Positions 16,370 to 25,154 of a stretch of 64,000 nucleotides of DNA are shown piece by piece. Made by a program: the position numbers and the translations under genes. The stretch lies in the NCBI RefSeq assembly GCF_002232035.1, contig NZ_NKXR01000011.1, forward strand, positions 1-64,000. Reading direction: 5' to 3'. Numbering within the stretch: position 1 is the first letter of the stretch; the number at the start of each line of letters is the position of its first letter. Source of the stretch: Collinsella sp. TF06-26. Its GTDB lineage: Bacteria; Actinomycetota; Coriobacteriia; Coriobacteriales; Coriobacteriaceae. The notes beneath the pieces are model-generated. The model was not told where the DNA came from. It worked only from the letters and a program-made list of their open reading frames with translations, and searched no databases.

Positions 16370-17713
16370 TTACTCTTGAATGTCAAAGATGCTCTCTGAC
16401 AAATCAAGGTGCAGGAGCACTTTGGTGCCCTTGCCCGGTGCCGATTCGACGCGCGTATAGGAGTGCGGTCCATAAAAGCGATGGATGCGCTCAGAAATAT
16501 TGTGCATGGCCACGCCGGCGCCGCCGCCTTGCGGGGAACTGGCATCGGGGCGGGCGGAGCGCTCATCAAACAGCCTGGCGGCGGTGCCCTCGTCCATGCC
16601 CACACCGTTGTCGGCTACGGCAATCAGGATTGCGTCGTCGCCGTCTTGATGGACGGTCACATCGATCCGCAGGGCACCGTCATCGCCCATGCCATGCCGT
16701 ACGGCGTTCTCGACGATGGGCTGTATTACAAAGGCCGGGACCAACGTGTCCTCGACATCCTCGGAGACATCGAAGGTCGCCAGTACGCGGTCCTCGCCAA
16801 AGCGCGCCTTCTCAAACGTCAGGTAGCGCTTGGTCTGGGCAACCTCGCGCGAGACCGGGATAAGCGACCCCGAGTTGTCGAGCGTGGCGCGATAGAACGA
16901 CGAGAACTCGCGCAGCAGCTCGCGGGCGCGCAGCGGATCGGTGCGCGTAAACGACGCGATAGTGTTGAGCGTGTTGAACAGAAAGTGCGGATTGATCTGC
17001 GCTTGTAGGGCACGAACCTCGGCACGGGCCGTGAGCTCCTTTTGCACCTCGAGCTCGTGGATGGCGAGCTGCGTGGACAGGATCTCGGCAAAACCCGAGG
17101 CGAGCGCATACTGGGTACGGTCGACGGCACGCGGGGTCTTGTAGTAGAACTTGAGCGTGCCGACGGTGCGGTCGCCCACCTTGATGGGCGCGATGATACC
17201 GGCGGGAACATGGTTGTGCGAGCCATCCGAACCAACCACGTCCACCACGCGGTTGAACGACTGCACGATGCCGTGCTCAATGACGTAGCGCGTGGCAAGC
17301 GTGTGGATGGGCGAATCGGGCAGCAGCTTTTCCTCGAACTCGCCCGCGCAGGCCAGCACGTTGCCCTCATCGGTGATGGCAACGGTCATGGCACGTGTCT
17401 CGGGCAGGATACGCCGGCACACCAAAAGCGCCGATTCCTGCGTCAGACCGCCCTTAATGTCCTCGAGCATGGCCGAGGCAACCGAGAGCGTCTCCTCGGT
17501 GTACTGGGAGCGTACCGAATCGGGATTGAGCGTCAAAAAGATAAAGATGCACAGGAAGATGCACAGCAACGCACAGGCAATCACCGTGGCAATCGGCTCA
17601 ATGCCAGTCGCCAGGGCAAAGATAAAGTACGCCAACACGCAAACGGCGCAGACAACGGCGATGATACGAAAGATTGAAATTGAATTATCGCGCTGGGCGC
17701 GGCGGTCGATCAT
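16370..17713 (-). CDS. LytS-like membrane histidine kinase (system 1)
   Basis: A 447-residue kinase with two N-terminal membrane helices (about 14-35 and 40-62), a GAF-like sensor region (about 75-215), and a His_kinase/HATPase module. The phospho-acceptor is H243 in QINPHFLFNTLN, followed by a GHKL ATPase domain with N-box VENAVRHG and G-box DNGVGM. The short periplasmic loop means the signal is probably sensed in the membrane or the cytoplasmic GAF-like part. Its ATG overlaps the stop of the glycosyltransferase gene (ATGA), so the two are translationally coupled. Confidence 0.9.
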   Translation of the reverse strand: MIDRRAQRDNSISIFRIIAVVCAVCVLAYFIFALATGIEPIATVIACALLCIFLCIFIFLTLNPDSVRSQYTEETLSVASAMLEDIKGGLTQESALLVCRRILPETRAMTVAITDEGNVLACAGEFEEKLLPDSPIHTLATRYVIEHGIVQSFNRVVDVVGSDGSHNHVPAGIIAPIKVGDRTVGTLKFYYKTPRAVDRTQYALASGFAEILSTQLAIHELEVQKELTARAEVRALQAQINPHFLFNTLNTIASFTRTDPLRARELLREFSSFYRATLDNSGSLIPVSREVAQTKRYLTFEKARFGEDRVLATFDVSEDVEDTLVPAFVIQPIVENAVRHGMGDDGALRIDVTVHQDGDDAILIAVADNGVGMDEGTAARLFDERSARPDASSPQGGGAGVAMHNISERIHRFYGPHSYTRVESAPGKGTKVLLHLDLSESIFDIQE

Positions 17714-18897
17714 TCAGCCCCCTCCAAGATGCTAATCAGTTGTGCGTCGCGCCAAAGTTCGTCCATAATCTTGGGCCAGAAACTCTGAAAACGCAGGTAG
17801 CTTGCGGCGTTTTGGCGGGCATAGGTCTTGGCCTCATCAATACCATGACGCCAGATGCGCAGATACCCCTCGTGCTCGCGGGTAAACATGCTGCGAACCA
17901 TGGCGGTCTTGCACACGCGGTCGTCGAGCTCGCGCGAGATCCACGGACCCGGATAGGGCATGAGTGATGCGGCCGTAACCGGAATGAGCTCCTTTTGGTG
18001 CGCAGCGAACGTCAGCTTGGCCCGCTCGTAGTACCAACGGCACACGTCCTGCATAAAGCGCGGCGAGCGCTTCTCGGACTCGGGCGGCAGGTGGCGCACG
18101 GTCCACTCGTTATCGAACCACACGTCATAGCCGAACATGCGCATGTTAAACAGGTAGTCCAGATCCTCGCCGCGGGTGATAAACGGGTCGAAGGCCACGC
18201 GCGTAAAGGCGCGGGCGTGCAGGGCCATCAGGCCGCCGCACACGTAATTGGAGCGCGAGATGCGGGTGCCCGAGAGCGCCTTTTTCATCCAGCGATTGAA
18301 CTCGATGCGCTTGGTCCACCAGCGATGGCAAATGCCCGCTTTGTCCGTGGGAGCCAGCGGCGACCCGTCGCGATCATAAAAGTATCCGCTCTTGACTAAA
18401 ATCGGCAGGCCCTGACGCGTCTGCTGGCCCAGCGCATAGGTCGCACGCTTCATAAAGTCGGCATCGATGACGGTCTCGTCGTCATCCAAAAACACAACCG
18501 CGTCGTGCCCCAGCACCGCCGCGCAGGCAAGACCCATGTTGCGGATGGCGCCGTAGCCGCGCAGGCTCACGCACTCGCCCGAGCCTTTGGGCACAATCTG
18601 TGCCACGCGGTCGGCAACACGCGAAGCCTGAGTATTGGTAACGACGGTGACCTTAAGTGTGGGATGCGCATTAACGATTTCGTGCACGCGATGGGATACG
18701 TCGGCCGTGGCAGAAACCGGACAGACCACCAAGAGAATGATGCGCGGAATGTCGCGCACCTGTTCGAGTGAAGTCAGGCAGCGATCGAGTTCCGGGTTGG
18801 CGGCGTTGAGCGACGTCGAGTGATCGTAGGTGCCGGGAGCGTTTGCTTGGGTATCATCGCCCGCCCAATATGTTGGGATCACAACCGTGGCGTTCAT
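17710..18897 (-). CDS. Family 2 glycosyltransferase
   Basis: A 395-residue GT-A fold glycosyltransferase. It starts with the typical TVVIPTYW, carries the metal/nucleotide-sugar motif FLDDDETVID, and has a later GEDLDYLFNMRMFGYDV segment for acceptor binding. No membrane anchor is seen, so it probably works at the inner face of the membrane on a surface glycan or glycolipid. The start with AAGGAGG upstream is preferred over a frame extension of 15 codons. It is the first gene of an operon with LytS/LytTR system 1, which suggests that the two-component system responds to the envelope state. A terminator-like hairpin stands just before its ribosome binding site. Confidence 0.82.
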   Translation of the reverse strand: MNATVVIPTYWAGDDTQANAPGTYDHSTSLNAANPELDRCLTSLEQVRDIPRIILLVVCPVSATADVSHRVHEIVNAHPTLKVTVVTNTQASRVADRVAQIVPKGSGECVSLRGYGAIRNMGLACAAVLGHDAVVFLDDDETVIDADFMKRATYALGQQTRQGLPILVKSGYFYDRDGSPLAPTDKAGICHRWWTKRIEFNRWMKKALSGTRISRSNYVCGGLMALHARAFTRVAFDPFITRGEDLDYLFNMRMFGYDVWFDNEWTVRHLPPESEKRSPRFMQDVCRWYYERAKLTFAAHQKELIPVTAASLMPYPGPWISRELDDRVCKTAMVRSMFTREHEGYLRIWRHGIDEAKTYARQNAASYLRFQSFWPKIMDELWRDAQLISILEGAE

Positions 18898-18917
18898 ACC
18901 TTTACCCTCCTTGCAAC

Positions 18918-18955
18918 ACAAAAACGGGGCGCCGCCAAACACAGGCGACGCCCCG
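18918..18955 (-). terminator. Terminator-like hairpin in front of the glycosyltransferase operon
   Basis: A 12-base stem with one mismatch (CGGGGCG.CGCC / GGCG.CGCCCCG type) is followed on the minus strand by GTTTTTGTG and then at once by the glycosyltransferase ribosome binding site. It lies about 125 bases past the MFS gene stop, so it can end that transcript or attenuate the operon behind it. Confidence 0.8.
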
Positions 18956-19079
18956 CGACCTAGCTGGTTCCATCATACCCACTTGGGCTAAACATTGCTC
19001 GGAAGTCAGAATGATTTATGCGGCTACTTCCAAAAGAGTACTGCAGATAGGCACAATTGCTGTACTGAGCCCGGTTGCC

Positions 19080-20330
19080 TTACGCTGCCGCCTGAGTCAT
19101 GCGGGACAGGCGGACCAGCAGCATAAAGCCAACAACCAGCAGCACGCCAATGGAAAGGACGCCCAGCGACGGGTTGCCGGTCAGCGAGGTGACGACCGAC
19201 ACTAGAAAGGTGCCCATGACGCTTGCATAACGACCAAAGATGTCAAAGAAGCCGTAGTACTCGTTGGATTTTTCTTTAGGGATAATGCGGCCAAAGTAGC
19301 TACGGCTGAGCGCTTGCACGCCGCCCTGGAACAGGCCGACCATAATGGCAAGCACCCAGAACTCAAAGGCGGTCTTTAGGAAGAACGCGGCGAACAGCAC
19401 AATGCCCATGTAGGCGGCGACCGCCACCAGAATCATGTTGAGCGTGCCCACGCGTCCGGCGAGCTTGCCGTAGATGATGGCGGACGGAAAGGCCACAAAC
19501 TGCGTGACGAGCAGCGCCAGCACCAGCTGGGTCGAATCGATACCCAGAGCCGAGCCGTAGCTGGTTGCCATGGAAATGACCGTGTGCACACCGTCGATGT
19601 AGAAGAAGAACGCGATCATGTAGACCAGCACGGTCTTGTTGTGGGCGATCTCGCGCATGGTGTGTCCGACCTCGGAGAACACACCGCCCACGATGTGGCC
19701 GATGGTGTCCTGGGGACCGCGCTCGCGACCGTACTTTTGCTTATAGGTGCGAATGAGCGGCAGGGTAAAGATGAGCCACCAGGCACCGGTGATGATAAAC
19801 GACAGACGCGTTGCCAGCATGGTGGGGACGCCGAGAGCGGGGCCACCCATGATAAGCGCCAGGCAAATGATGAACGGCACGGTGGAACCGATGTAGCCCC
19901 AGGCATAGCCCGAACTGGACACGGCGTCCATGCGCTCGTCGGTGGTAATGTCGGGCAGCATGGCGTCGTAGAACGTCATAGAAGAGTTAAGGCCGATGGT
20001 GCACAGCACGTACACGGTCAAAAATGCCATGGCGGACATTGGGATAGCCTGCGCCAGGCAAAGGACCAGGCCCGTGAGGAAGAAGCCCAAGAAGAACTTG
20101 ATCTTGTTGCCAGCGTAATCGGCAAGCGCGCCCAGAATGGGCATGAGCATGGCAATGACTAGCGAGGCAATCGTCTGAGCGTTGCCCCAAGCGACCACCA
20201 GGTCTGCCGAGGAAGCACCGGTATTGATGGCGTTAAAGTAGATGGGCACCACCGAGGTATTGAGCAGCACGAGGGCCGAGTTGCCCACATCGTACATAAC
20301 CCAGTTACGCTCGAGCTTGGTGTATTTCAT
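19080..20330 (-). CDS. MFS transporter, UMF1/Atg22-like
   Basis: A 416-residue integral membrane protein with about 12 hydrophobic segments. The N-terminal block RNWVMYDVGNSAL and the loop ADYAGNKIKFF are characteristic of the UMF1 (Atg22-like) major facilitator group. Yeast Atg22 exports amino acids from the vacuole; bacterial members are uncharacterised, so the substrate is unknown. The start is preceded by GAAGGGG, at longer than usual spacing. It is followed by the shared terminator-like hairpin. Confidence 0.85.
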   Translation of the reverse strand: MKYTKLERNWVMYDVGNSALVLLNTSVVPIYFNAINTGASSADLVVAWGNAQTIASLVIAMLMPILGALADYAGNKIKFFLGFFLTGLVLCLAQAIPMSAMAFLTVYVLCTIGLNSSMTFYDAMLPDITTDERMDAVSSSGYAWGYIGSTVPFIICLALIMGGPALGVPTMLATRLSFIITGAWWLIFTLPLIRTYKQKYGRERGPQDTIGHIVGGVFSEVGHTMREIAHNKTVLVYMIAFFFYIDGVHTVISMATSYGSALGIDSTQLVLALLVTQFVAFPSAIIYGKLAGRVGTLNMILVAVAAYMGIVLFAAFFLKTAFEFWVLAIMVGLFQGGVQALSRSYFGRIIPKEKSNEYYGFFDIFGRYASVMGTFLVSVVTSLTGNPSLGVLSIGVLLVVGFMLLVRLSRMTQAAA

Positions 20331-20431
20331 GGACAGGGCCCCTTCGTATTCGCCCGATATGCAGTTAGTTCATCGTACCCCAATTGTCCAGAGGCGCCGG
20401 TAAGGATTCGGCAAAGGGGCACGCACGAGCC

Positions 20432-21376
20432 CTACTCCTCGCGGTCGAACTCTTCGTCGGCACCGAGCACGCGACCGCTGTAATTGACGTGGTTGGTCAC
20501 GGCTTCCATATCGCCGGTCTCGATAAAGCGGGCGACCGTGCACTCGTAATCGACCAGCGCGCGGTCAAAGACCTCGGGGAAACTCTCGGTCGAGACTTCA
20601 TCAGTAAAGGGGTTCTTCCATGCCAAGTGGCCCAGGTTGCCGGTACGCTCGGGCAGCTCGGTCGTCACGCGGTGCGCAAGGCCGTCGAGCAGCGAATAAT
20701 CGTGCACCAAGCCCTCGAGCAGGGCAATCGCGCGCGTCTTGGCCGAACCGGCCGGCTCGATAGTACGGTAGAGCAGCTGCATGTCGGCTACGGCGCCGGC
20801 GTACTCCCCCGCCGGGATGTCGATACCGTACACGCGCCCGGCGACGTAGCTCATCAGCACGCCGGCAACGCGATTGATGCGGTCGGTCGTGACGATCTCG
20901 CCCGCCGGCGGATAATCCTCGACCGTGGCCCCGTCACGTTTAAGCTGCAGCATCAGCACGTCCAGGTCGCTTTCGAGCACGGCGTGAACTTGACTGCCCG
21001 AAGCCTCGAGCTCGGGGTCGGACTCAACAATGCCAAACTGCTGCTCGTAGACAAAGGGATGGGCATTGCGGTCGAGCACATAGTGCGACAGCAGGCCCAG
21101 CGCAAACGCGCGACCCAGATTGGCATCGCGCGGCTGCAGGTGCGACACGCCATCGCGCAAGCACGAGAACTGGCGCGACATGCGCGAGCGGTGCATGACC
21201 TGAGCCAGCAGCGTGCAGTCGGAAACACGCGGTGTCAGAATGTGAAAGAAAAACGGGTCGGGGCCTTGGTTGCCCAAGATAAAGGCAATGCGCTCTTCAT
21301 CGGACGTGATGACGCCCTGCGGAAGACGGTCGATGCTTTCCTCGCCAAACAGATGATGGGTGATAAGCGCGGGCAT
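20432..21376 (-). CDS. Zinc-dependent phospholipase C-like protein
   Basis: A 314-residue protein of the PF00882 type. It begins MPALITHHLFGEE, with His7-His8 as likely zinc ligands, followed by GNQGPDPFFFH and a HYVLDRNAHPFVY block that would supply further ligands (Asp/His). There is no signal peptide, unlike secreted clostridial alpha-toxin, so it probably acts inside the cell. Short relatives of this kind are common in gut anaerobes and largely uncharacterised. The ATG used follows AAAGGA; a frame extension of ten codons is less likely. It stands alone. Confidence 0.75.
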   Translation of the reverse strand: MPALITHHLFGEESIDRLPQGVITSDEERIAFILGNQGPDPFFFHILTPRVSDCTLLAQVMHRSRMSRQFSCLRDGVSHLQPRDANLGRAFALGLLSHYVLDRNAHPFVYEQQFGIVESDPELEASGSQVHAVLESDLDVLMLQLKRDGATVEDYPPAGEIVTTDRINRVAGVLMSYVAGRVYGIDIPAGEYAGAVADMQLLYRTIEPAGSAKTRAIALLEGLVHDYSLLDGLAHRVTTELPERTGNLGHLAWKNPFTDEVSTESFPEVFDRALVDYECTVARFIETGDMEAVTNHVNYSGRVLGADEEFDREE

Positions 21377-21468
21377 AATGATCCTTTCGATTTCATTCGA
21401 TGCCACCCATTATGCCCACCGCGCGCCCATACCAAACCTGCGATGGTAAACGACGGCACGCAAGCCTC

Positions 21469-22203
21469 TTACGCAAGCCCCAGGTGCGACTTGACCTCGG
21501 CGGCACGACGACGGGACACCGGCACCGTCGAGGTCACGCGATCGAGCCTGAGCTCCATCAACCCCGTGGAGCCAATCTCAACATTGTGCACGTCTTCCAA
21601 ATTGACCAGATAGCTGCGATGGACGCGGATAAAGCCCTCGGAGCCCAAGCGACGTTCGAGCGAAGAGATCGACTCATTAATCAGATATGTTCCCTCGGCG
21701 CAGACGGCGTTGCAAAAATCGGCACGCGCCTCAAAGTAGCAGACATCCGCCACGGGGATGAACACCTTTTTACCCCCGCGGTCCACCGTCAGGCGAAGGG
21801 GCTGGCGCGGGGTATGGACAGCGCGGCGAACACCCAGGGCGGTTTCAATCTTGTCGAGCGCCTTCGACAGGCGCGCGTCCTCGACCGGCTTGACGACATA
21901 GTCGACAGCATCGAGGTTATACGCGTCGGCCGCGAACTCTGCAAACGCCGTCACAAACACCACCACCGGCGGCGTCTTTAGGTTTTGCAGGGTCTCGGCT
22001 AGCTCAATTCCCGAGCGGCCGGGCATCGTGATATCCAAAAACAGCACGTCGGGCTTGTTCGACAGAATCGACTCCACGGCCTCGGTGACATTGCCCGCCT
22101 CGGCAATCTGTCCCACACGTGCATCCTTTTCCAGCAGATAACGTAGCTCAGCCCTAATAGGAGGCTCGTCATCAACCACCAAGATGTTCCATCCCTCGGA
22201 CAT
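21469..22203 (-). CDS. LytTR-family response regulator (system 2)
   Basis: A 244-residue regulator closely similar in layout to the system 1 protein. It has a receiver domain with D11-D12 and phosphoacceptor D57 (LFLDITMPG), and a C-terminal LytTR domain with HRSYLVNL. It lies 39 bases downstream of its kinase. The ATG follows GAGGGGA with slightly long spacing. Similarity between systems 1 and 2 suggests an old duplication; both kinases share the GAF-like sensor layout. Confidence 0.92.
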   Translation of the reverse strand: MSEGWNILVVDDEPPIRAELRYLLEKDARVGQIAEAGNVTEAVESILSNKPDVLFLDITMPGRSGIELAETLQNLKTPPVVVFVTAFAEFAADAYNLDAVDYVVKPVEDARLSKALDKIETALGVRRAVHTPRQPLRLTVDRGGKKVFIPVADVCYFEARADFCNAVCAEGTYLINESISSLERRLGSEGFIRVHRSYLVNLEDVHNVEIGSTGLMELRLDRVTSTVPVSRRRAAEVKSHLGLA

Positions 22204-22242
22204 ATGCGCTTCCCCTCTTTTTTCTCTCAATCCAACCGCGCG

Positions 22243-23634
22243 CTACACCTTCATCGGCGCCGGCTCATGCGGCTCGCCGTTCAGCTCGACGATGACCTGC
22301 GTCCCCACGCCCTCCTGGGACTTCACGCGCATGCCAGAATCTTCCCCGTAAAAGAAATGGATGCGCTGAAGCACGTTGAAGAGCGCCAGGCCGCAGCCTC
22401 GCTTGATGGAGCCGTCGGCGGTAATGCTCTCGGGCTCCTCTCGGCGATGCTGCTCAAACAGGTGCGCGCAGACTTCTTCGCTCATACCGATGCCGTCATC
22501 TTCGACGATGATCTCCAAACCGTCATCGGTCTCGAAAGCCCTAACACGAATAGAAAGCAGCTCGGTCTCGCGCTGCGCGTGCTTGATACAGTTTTCGAGC
22601 AGCGGCTGCAAGATAAACGGCGGTACCAGGCTGTCGCGCACCTCAAAGTCGATGTCGACCGAGACGCGCAGACGGCCGTCGCCATACCGGGCCTGCATAA
22701 GATTGATATAACGAGTGCCCTGTTCCACCTCGTGCTCGAGCGTGGTGAGCGTATCGGAGTCAGAAAGCGTCTGACGATAGTAGTTGGAGAAGTCGATCAG
22801 CAGCGATCGTGCCTTGTCGGGCTCGGTTCGAACGAGCGACACGATGGTGCTGATGGTATTGAATAGAAAATGCGGGTCGACCTGCGACTGCAGGGCGCGA
22901 AGCTCCACGCGGGCCGTGAGCTCGTCCTGGCGCTCGAGCTCAAAGCTGGCGAGCTGCGTGGAAATGAGATCGGCAAAGCCCGAGGCCAACGCCGTCTGGC
23001 GCATATCGATGCTGCTCAGGCGGGGGTAATACAGCTCGAGCGTGCCCACGCAATGCCCGCGCACGGTCAGTGGCGCGACAATGCCGGCGCGCAGACGGGG
23101 AAAATAGCCGCCCGTCTCATTGGAGGCGTCACGCGAAAATACACTCTGTTCGCCGGACTCGATCACGTTGAGTGTGGTCTTGAGCACGACCGGGGTGCCG
23201 GCGGGACACTTTGTCGAATCCTCGCCCCAACTTGCCAACACCTGTTTGCCGTCGGTAAAGCAGATGGCCGACGCGATGGTCTCGGACAGGATGATTTTGG
23301 AAGCACCCAGTGCCGCTTCGGGCGTAAGGCCGCGCGACGTGTAGGCGAATATTTTAGATGCAATGGCGAGTGTACGGTCGGTTGCACTCGATGTGAGGTC
23401 GTCGGGGACCACAAAGACATACGAGAAAAAGAAGCACAGCATGACCAGGCCGGCAATAACGACAACGCCCGGAACGGGATTGGGATTATCGGTTAAATCC
23501 CAGATAAGCAGCAGGATAAGCGCCGGAACGACAATACCGAGCAGGATGGCCTGAACCACATGCTGGGCCGTACGAAAGACCTTGGTAGAGTTGTAGCTCT
23601 TGCCCAGAATCAGCCTGTTTAAATCCACCGTCAT
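22243..23634 (-). CDS. LytS-like membrane histidine kinase (system 2)
   Basis: A 463-residue kinase with two membrane helices (about 27-46 and 56-76), a GAF-like region (about 90-235), the phospho-acceptor H255 in VDPHFLFNTIST, and a GHKL ATPase domain with LENCIKHA and DDGIGM. The start is uncertain: the ATG at 23634 has GAGGGG immediately against it, too close for normal use. A GTG two codons later (23628) has ideal spacing to the same site. An 8-codon leader frame ends in ATGA overlap with the ATG. A terminator-like hairpin lies upstream, so attenuation is possible. Confidence 0.88.
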   Translation of the reverse strand: MTVDLNRLILGKSYNSTKVFRTAQHVVQAILLGIVVPALILLLIWDLTDNPNPVPGVVVIAGLVMLCFFFSYVFVVPDDLTSSATDRTLAIASKIFAYTSRGLTPEAALGASKIILSETIASAICFTDGKQVLASWGEDSTKCPAGTPVVLKTTLNVIESGEQSVFSRDASNETGGYFPRLRAGIVAPLTVRGHCVGTLELYYPRLSSIDMRQTALASGFADLISTQLASFELERQDELTARVELRALQSQVDPHFLFNTISTIVSLVRTEPDKARSLLIDFSNYYRQTLSDSDTLTTLEHEVEQGTRYINLMQARYGDGRLRVSVDIDFEVRDSLVPPFILQPLLENCIKHAQRETELLSIRVRAFETDDGLEIIVEDDGIGMSEEVCAHLFEQHRREEPESITADGSIKRGCGLALFNVLQRIHFFYGEDSGMRVKSQEGVGTQVIVELNGEPHEPAPMKV

Positions 23635-23657
23635 CCCCTCTTGTCCGTAGCACCCAT
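23631..23657 (-). other. Possible 8-codon leader peptide before the second LytS kinase gene
   Basis: The frame encodes MGATDKRG and its TGA overlaps the kinase ATG (ATGA). No good ribosome binding site precedes it. It is reported because it would explain the odd start-site spacing of the kinase by coupled translation. It could equally be chance. Confidence 0.2.
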
Positions 23658-23660
23658 AGC

Positions 23661-23687
23661 AATAAAGAGGGCCGCAAGCGACCCTCT
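23661..23687 (-). terminator. Terminator after the amidohydrolase gene, adjacent to the LytS leader
   Basis: On the minus strand an AGAGGG / CCCTCT stem with inner CGC/GCG pairs is followed by TTTATT. It lies 59 bases past the amidohydrolase stop. The perfect dyad TTGCAT-T-ATGCAA (23691-23703) stands just before it. Confidence 0.7.
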
Positions 23688-23745
23688 CCATTGCATTATG
23701 CAATCAAAAACTGTGTTTTACATCAAGCCATCGACAAACGGTATC

Positions 23746-25023
23746 TTAGGCGCTGTATTTGTTAGCCTCACCAAAAGTGCCGGCCTCGACGATCCAGCCG
23801 TCCTTCATGATGACGTCCATGTTGTCGGTGTTGAGCACGTGGATGTCGGCGGCGACGTCACCGTTGACAACCAGCAGGTCGGCGCACTTGCCGGCCTCGA
23901 TGGAACCGGTCTCGTCCTCGATGTGGCACATCTTGGCACCGTTGAGGGTGGCGCAGGTGATGGTCTCGACCGGAGTGAAGCCGATCTTGTCGACGAACTC
24001 GTACATCTCCTCGGTGGAGCAGGTGCCGTACGGGGTGACGAAGGAGAAGGAGTCGGAGCCGATCGTCATGACGACGCCGCGCTTCTTGGCCTCGCGCAGG
24101 CAGTCGTAGTTGCGCTGCAGCTCCTTCTCGACCAGGGTGCCCTCGTACTTGTCGTGCAGCTCGGGGACGTAGACGGGCGGATAGGTGGCGTACCAGGTGG
24201 GCAGGAAGGCGATCGTCGGGGTGAAGAAGGTGCCCTGCTCGGCCATGAGGTCCATGGTGCGCTCATCGATATCGAAGCCGTGAATCAGCTGCTCGCAGCC
24301 AAAGCGAACGGAATCGTAGGCAGCGGCGTGGTTGTTGTAGCAGTGGCTCCACACGGGGATGCCGACCATCTTTGCCTCTTCGACCACGGCCTGGATCTCC
24401 TCGGAGCAATAGTGCTGGTCGCGACCGGAGTCCCAGCGCCAGATGCCGCCACCGGTAGCCCAGATCTTGATGGCATCGGGGTTCTCGCGCAGGCGACGAC
24501 GAACGGCCTTGCGCAGATCCCAAGGACCGTCGACCTGATCGCCCCAGGGGTGCGATTCCTTGTTGAGCTCCTGGCTGCAGTGGTGGGAGTCACCGTGACC
24601 GGCAACACGGCAGAAGCCGAGTCCGGTGGCCAGAACGCGCGGGCCCTTAAAGACGCCCTTGTCGATGCAGTCACGGATCTGGATACCAAAGCGGCCGATC
24701 TCGCAGACGGTGGTGAGGCCGTGGGTGAGGCAGTCGTAGGCCTGCTTGACGGCGACGGCCTGCTTCTCGAGGAGCGGCTGCATAACCCAATCGGTGTCAT
24801 CGTCGGTCAGGTTGCCCGAGAAGTGCAGGTGGGTGTCGATCAGGCCGGGAAGGACGGTCTTGCCGGCGGCGTCGATAACCTCAACGCCCTCGGGAAGGTC
24901 CTGCATAGCACCGGCATACTCGATCTTGCCGTTGTCGTCGACGAGAACGAGGGAGTTCTCGACCGGCTCGGCACCGGTACCGTCGATGAGCTTGCCGCCA
25001 ACGATTGCGTACTTAGTGGACAT
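23746..25023 (-). CDS. Metal-dependent amidohydrolase
   Basis: A 425-residue amidohydrolase-superfamily enzyme of the imidazolonepropionase-like/dipeptidase group. Metal ligands visible are H65-x-H67 (DTHLHF), K186 (AIKIWATGGG, probably carbamylated), H227 (SHCYNNH), H248 (IHGFD) and D324 (GSDSFSF), which fits a binuclear site. There is no signal peptide. Related enzymes cleave N-acyl amino acids or Xaa-Pro-type dipeptides. The APC permease gene is directly upstream on the same strand with a gap of about 130 bases, so the pair probably imports and hydrolyses one amino-acid derivative. The start has AAGGAGG upstream. Confidence 0.85.
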   Translation of the reverse strand: MSTKYAIVGGKLIDGTGAEPVENSLVLVDDNGKIEYAGAMQDLPEGVEVIDAAGKTVLPGLIDTHLHFSGNLTDDDTDWVMQPLLEKQAVAVKQAYDCLTHGLTTVCEIGRFGIQIRDCIDKGVFKGPRVLATGLGFCRVAGHGDSHHCSQELNKESHPWGDQVDGPWDLRKAVRRRLRENPDAIKIWATGGGIWRWDSGRDQHYCSEEIQAVVEEAKMVGIPVWSHCYNNHAAAYDSVRFGCEQLIHGFDIDERTMDLMAEQGTFFTPTIAFLPTWYATYPPVYVPELHDKYEGTLVEKELQRNYDCLREAKKRGVVMTIGSDSFSFVTPYGTCSTEEMYEFVDKIGFTPVETITCATLNGAKMCHIEDETGSIEAGKCADLLVVNGDVAADIHVLNTDNMDVIMKDGWIVEAGTFGEANKYSA

Positions 25024-25105
25024 GGTTCCTCCTTATGGATCCATATAGTGGGCGAGGCCGTGTTGGGTTAAGGCCTCACAAAGCTACCCAAGTGGTGCCG
25101 GGTTC

Positions 25106-25134
25106 GGTGCGCGGAAGAGAGGATCCCGCGCACC
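25106..25134 (-). other. Hairpin between the permease and amidohydrolase genes
   Basis: GGTGCGCGG and CCGCGCACC form a 9-base stem with an 11-base loop. There is no T run, so this is more likely an mRNA-processing or stability stem within a two-gene operon than a terminator. Confidence 0.4.
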
Positions 25135-25154
25135 CGATCCGCCCCGGCTAGGCG

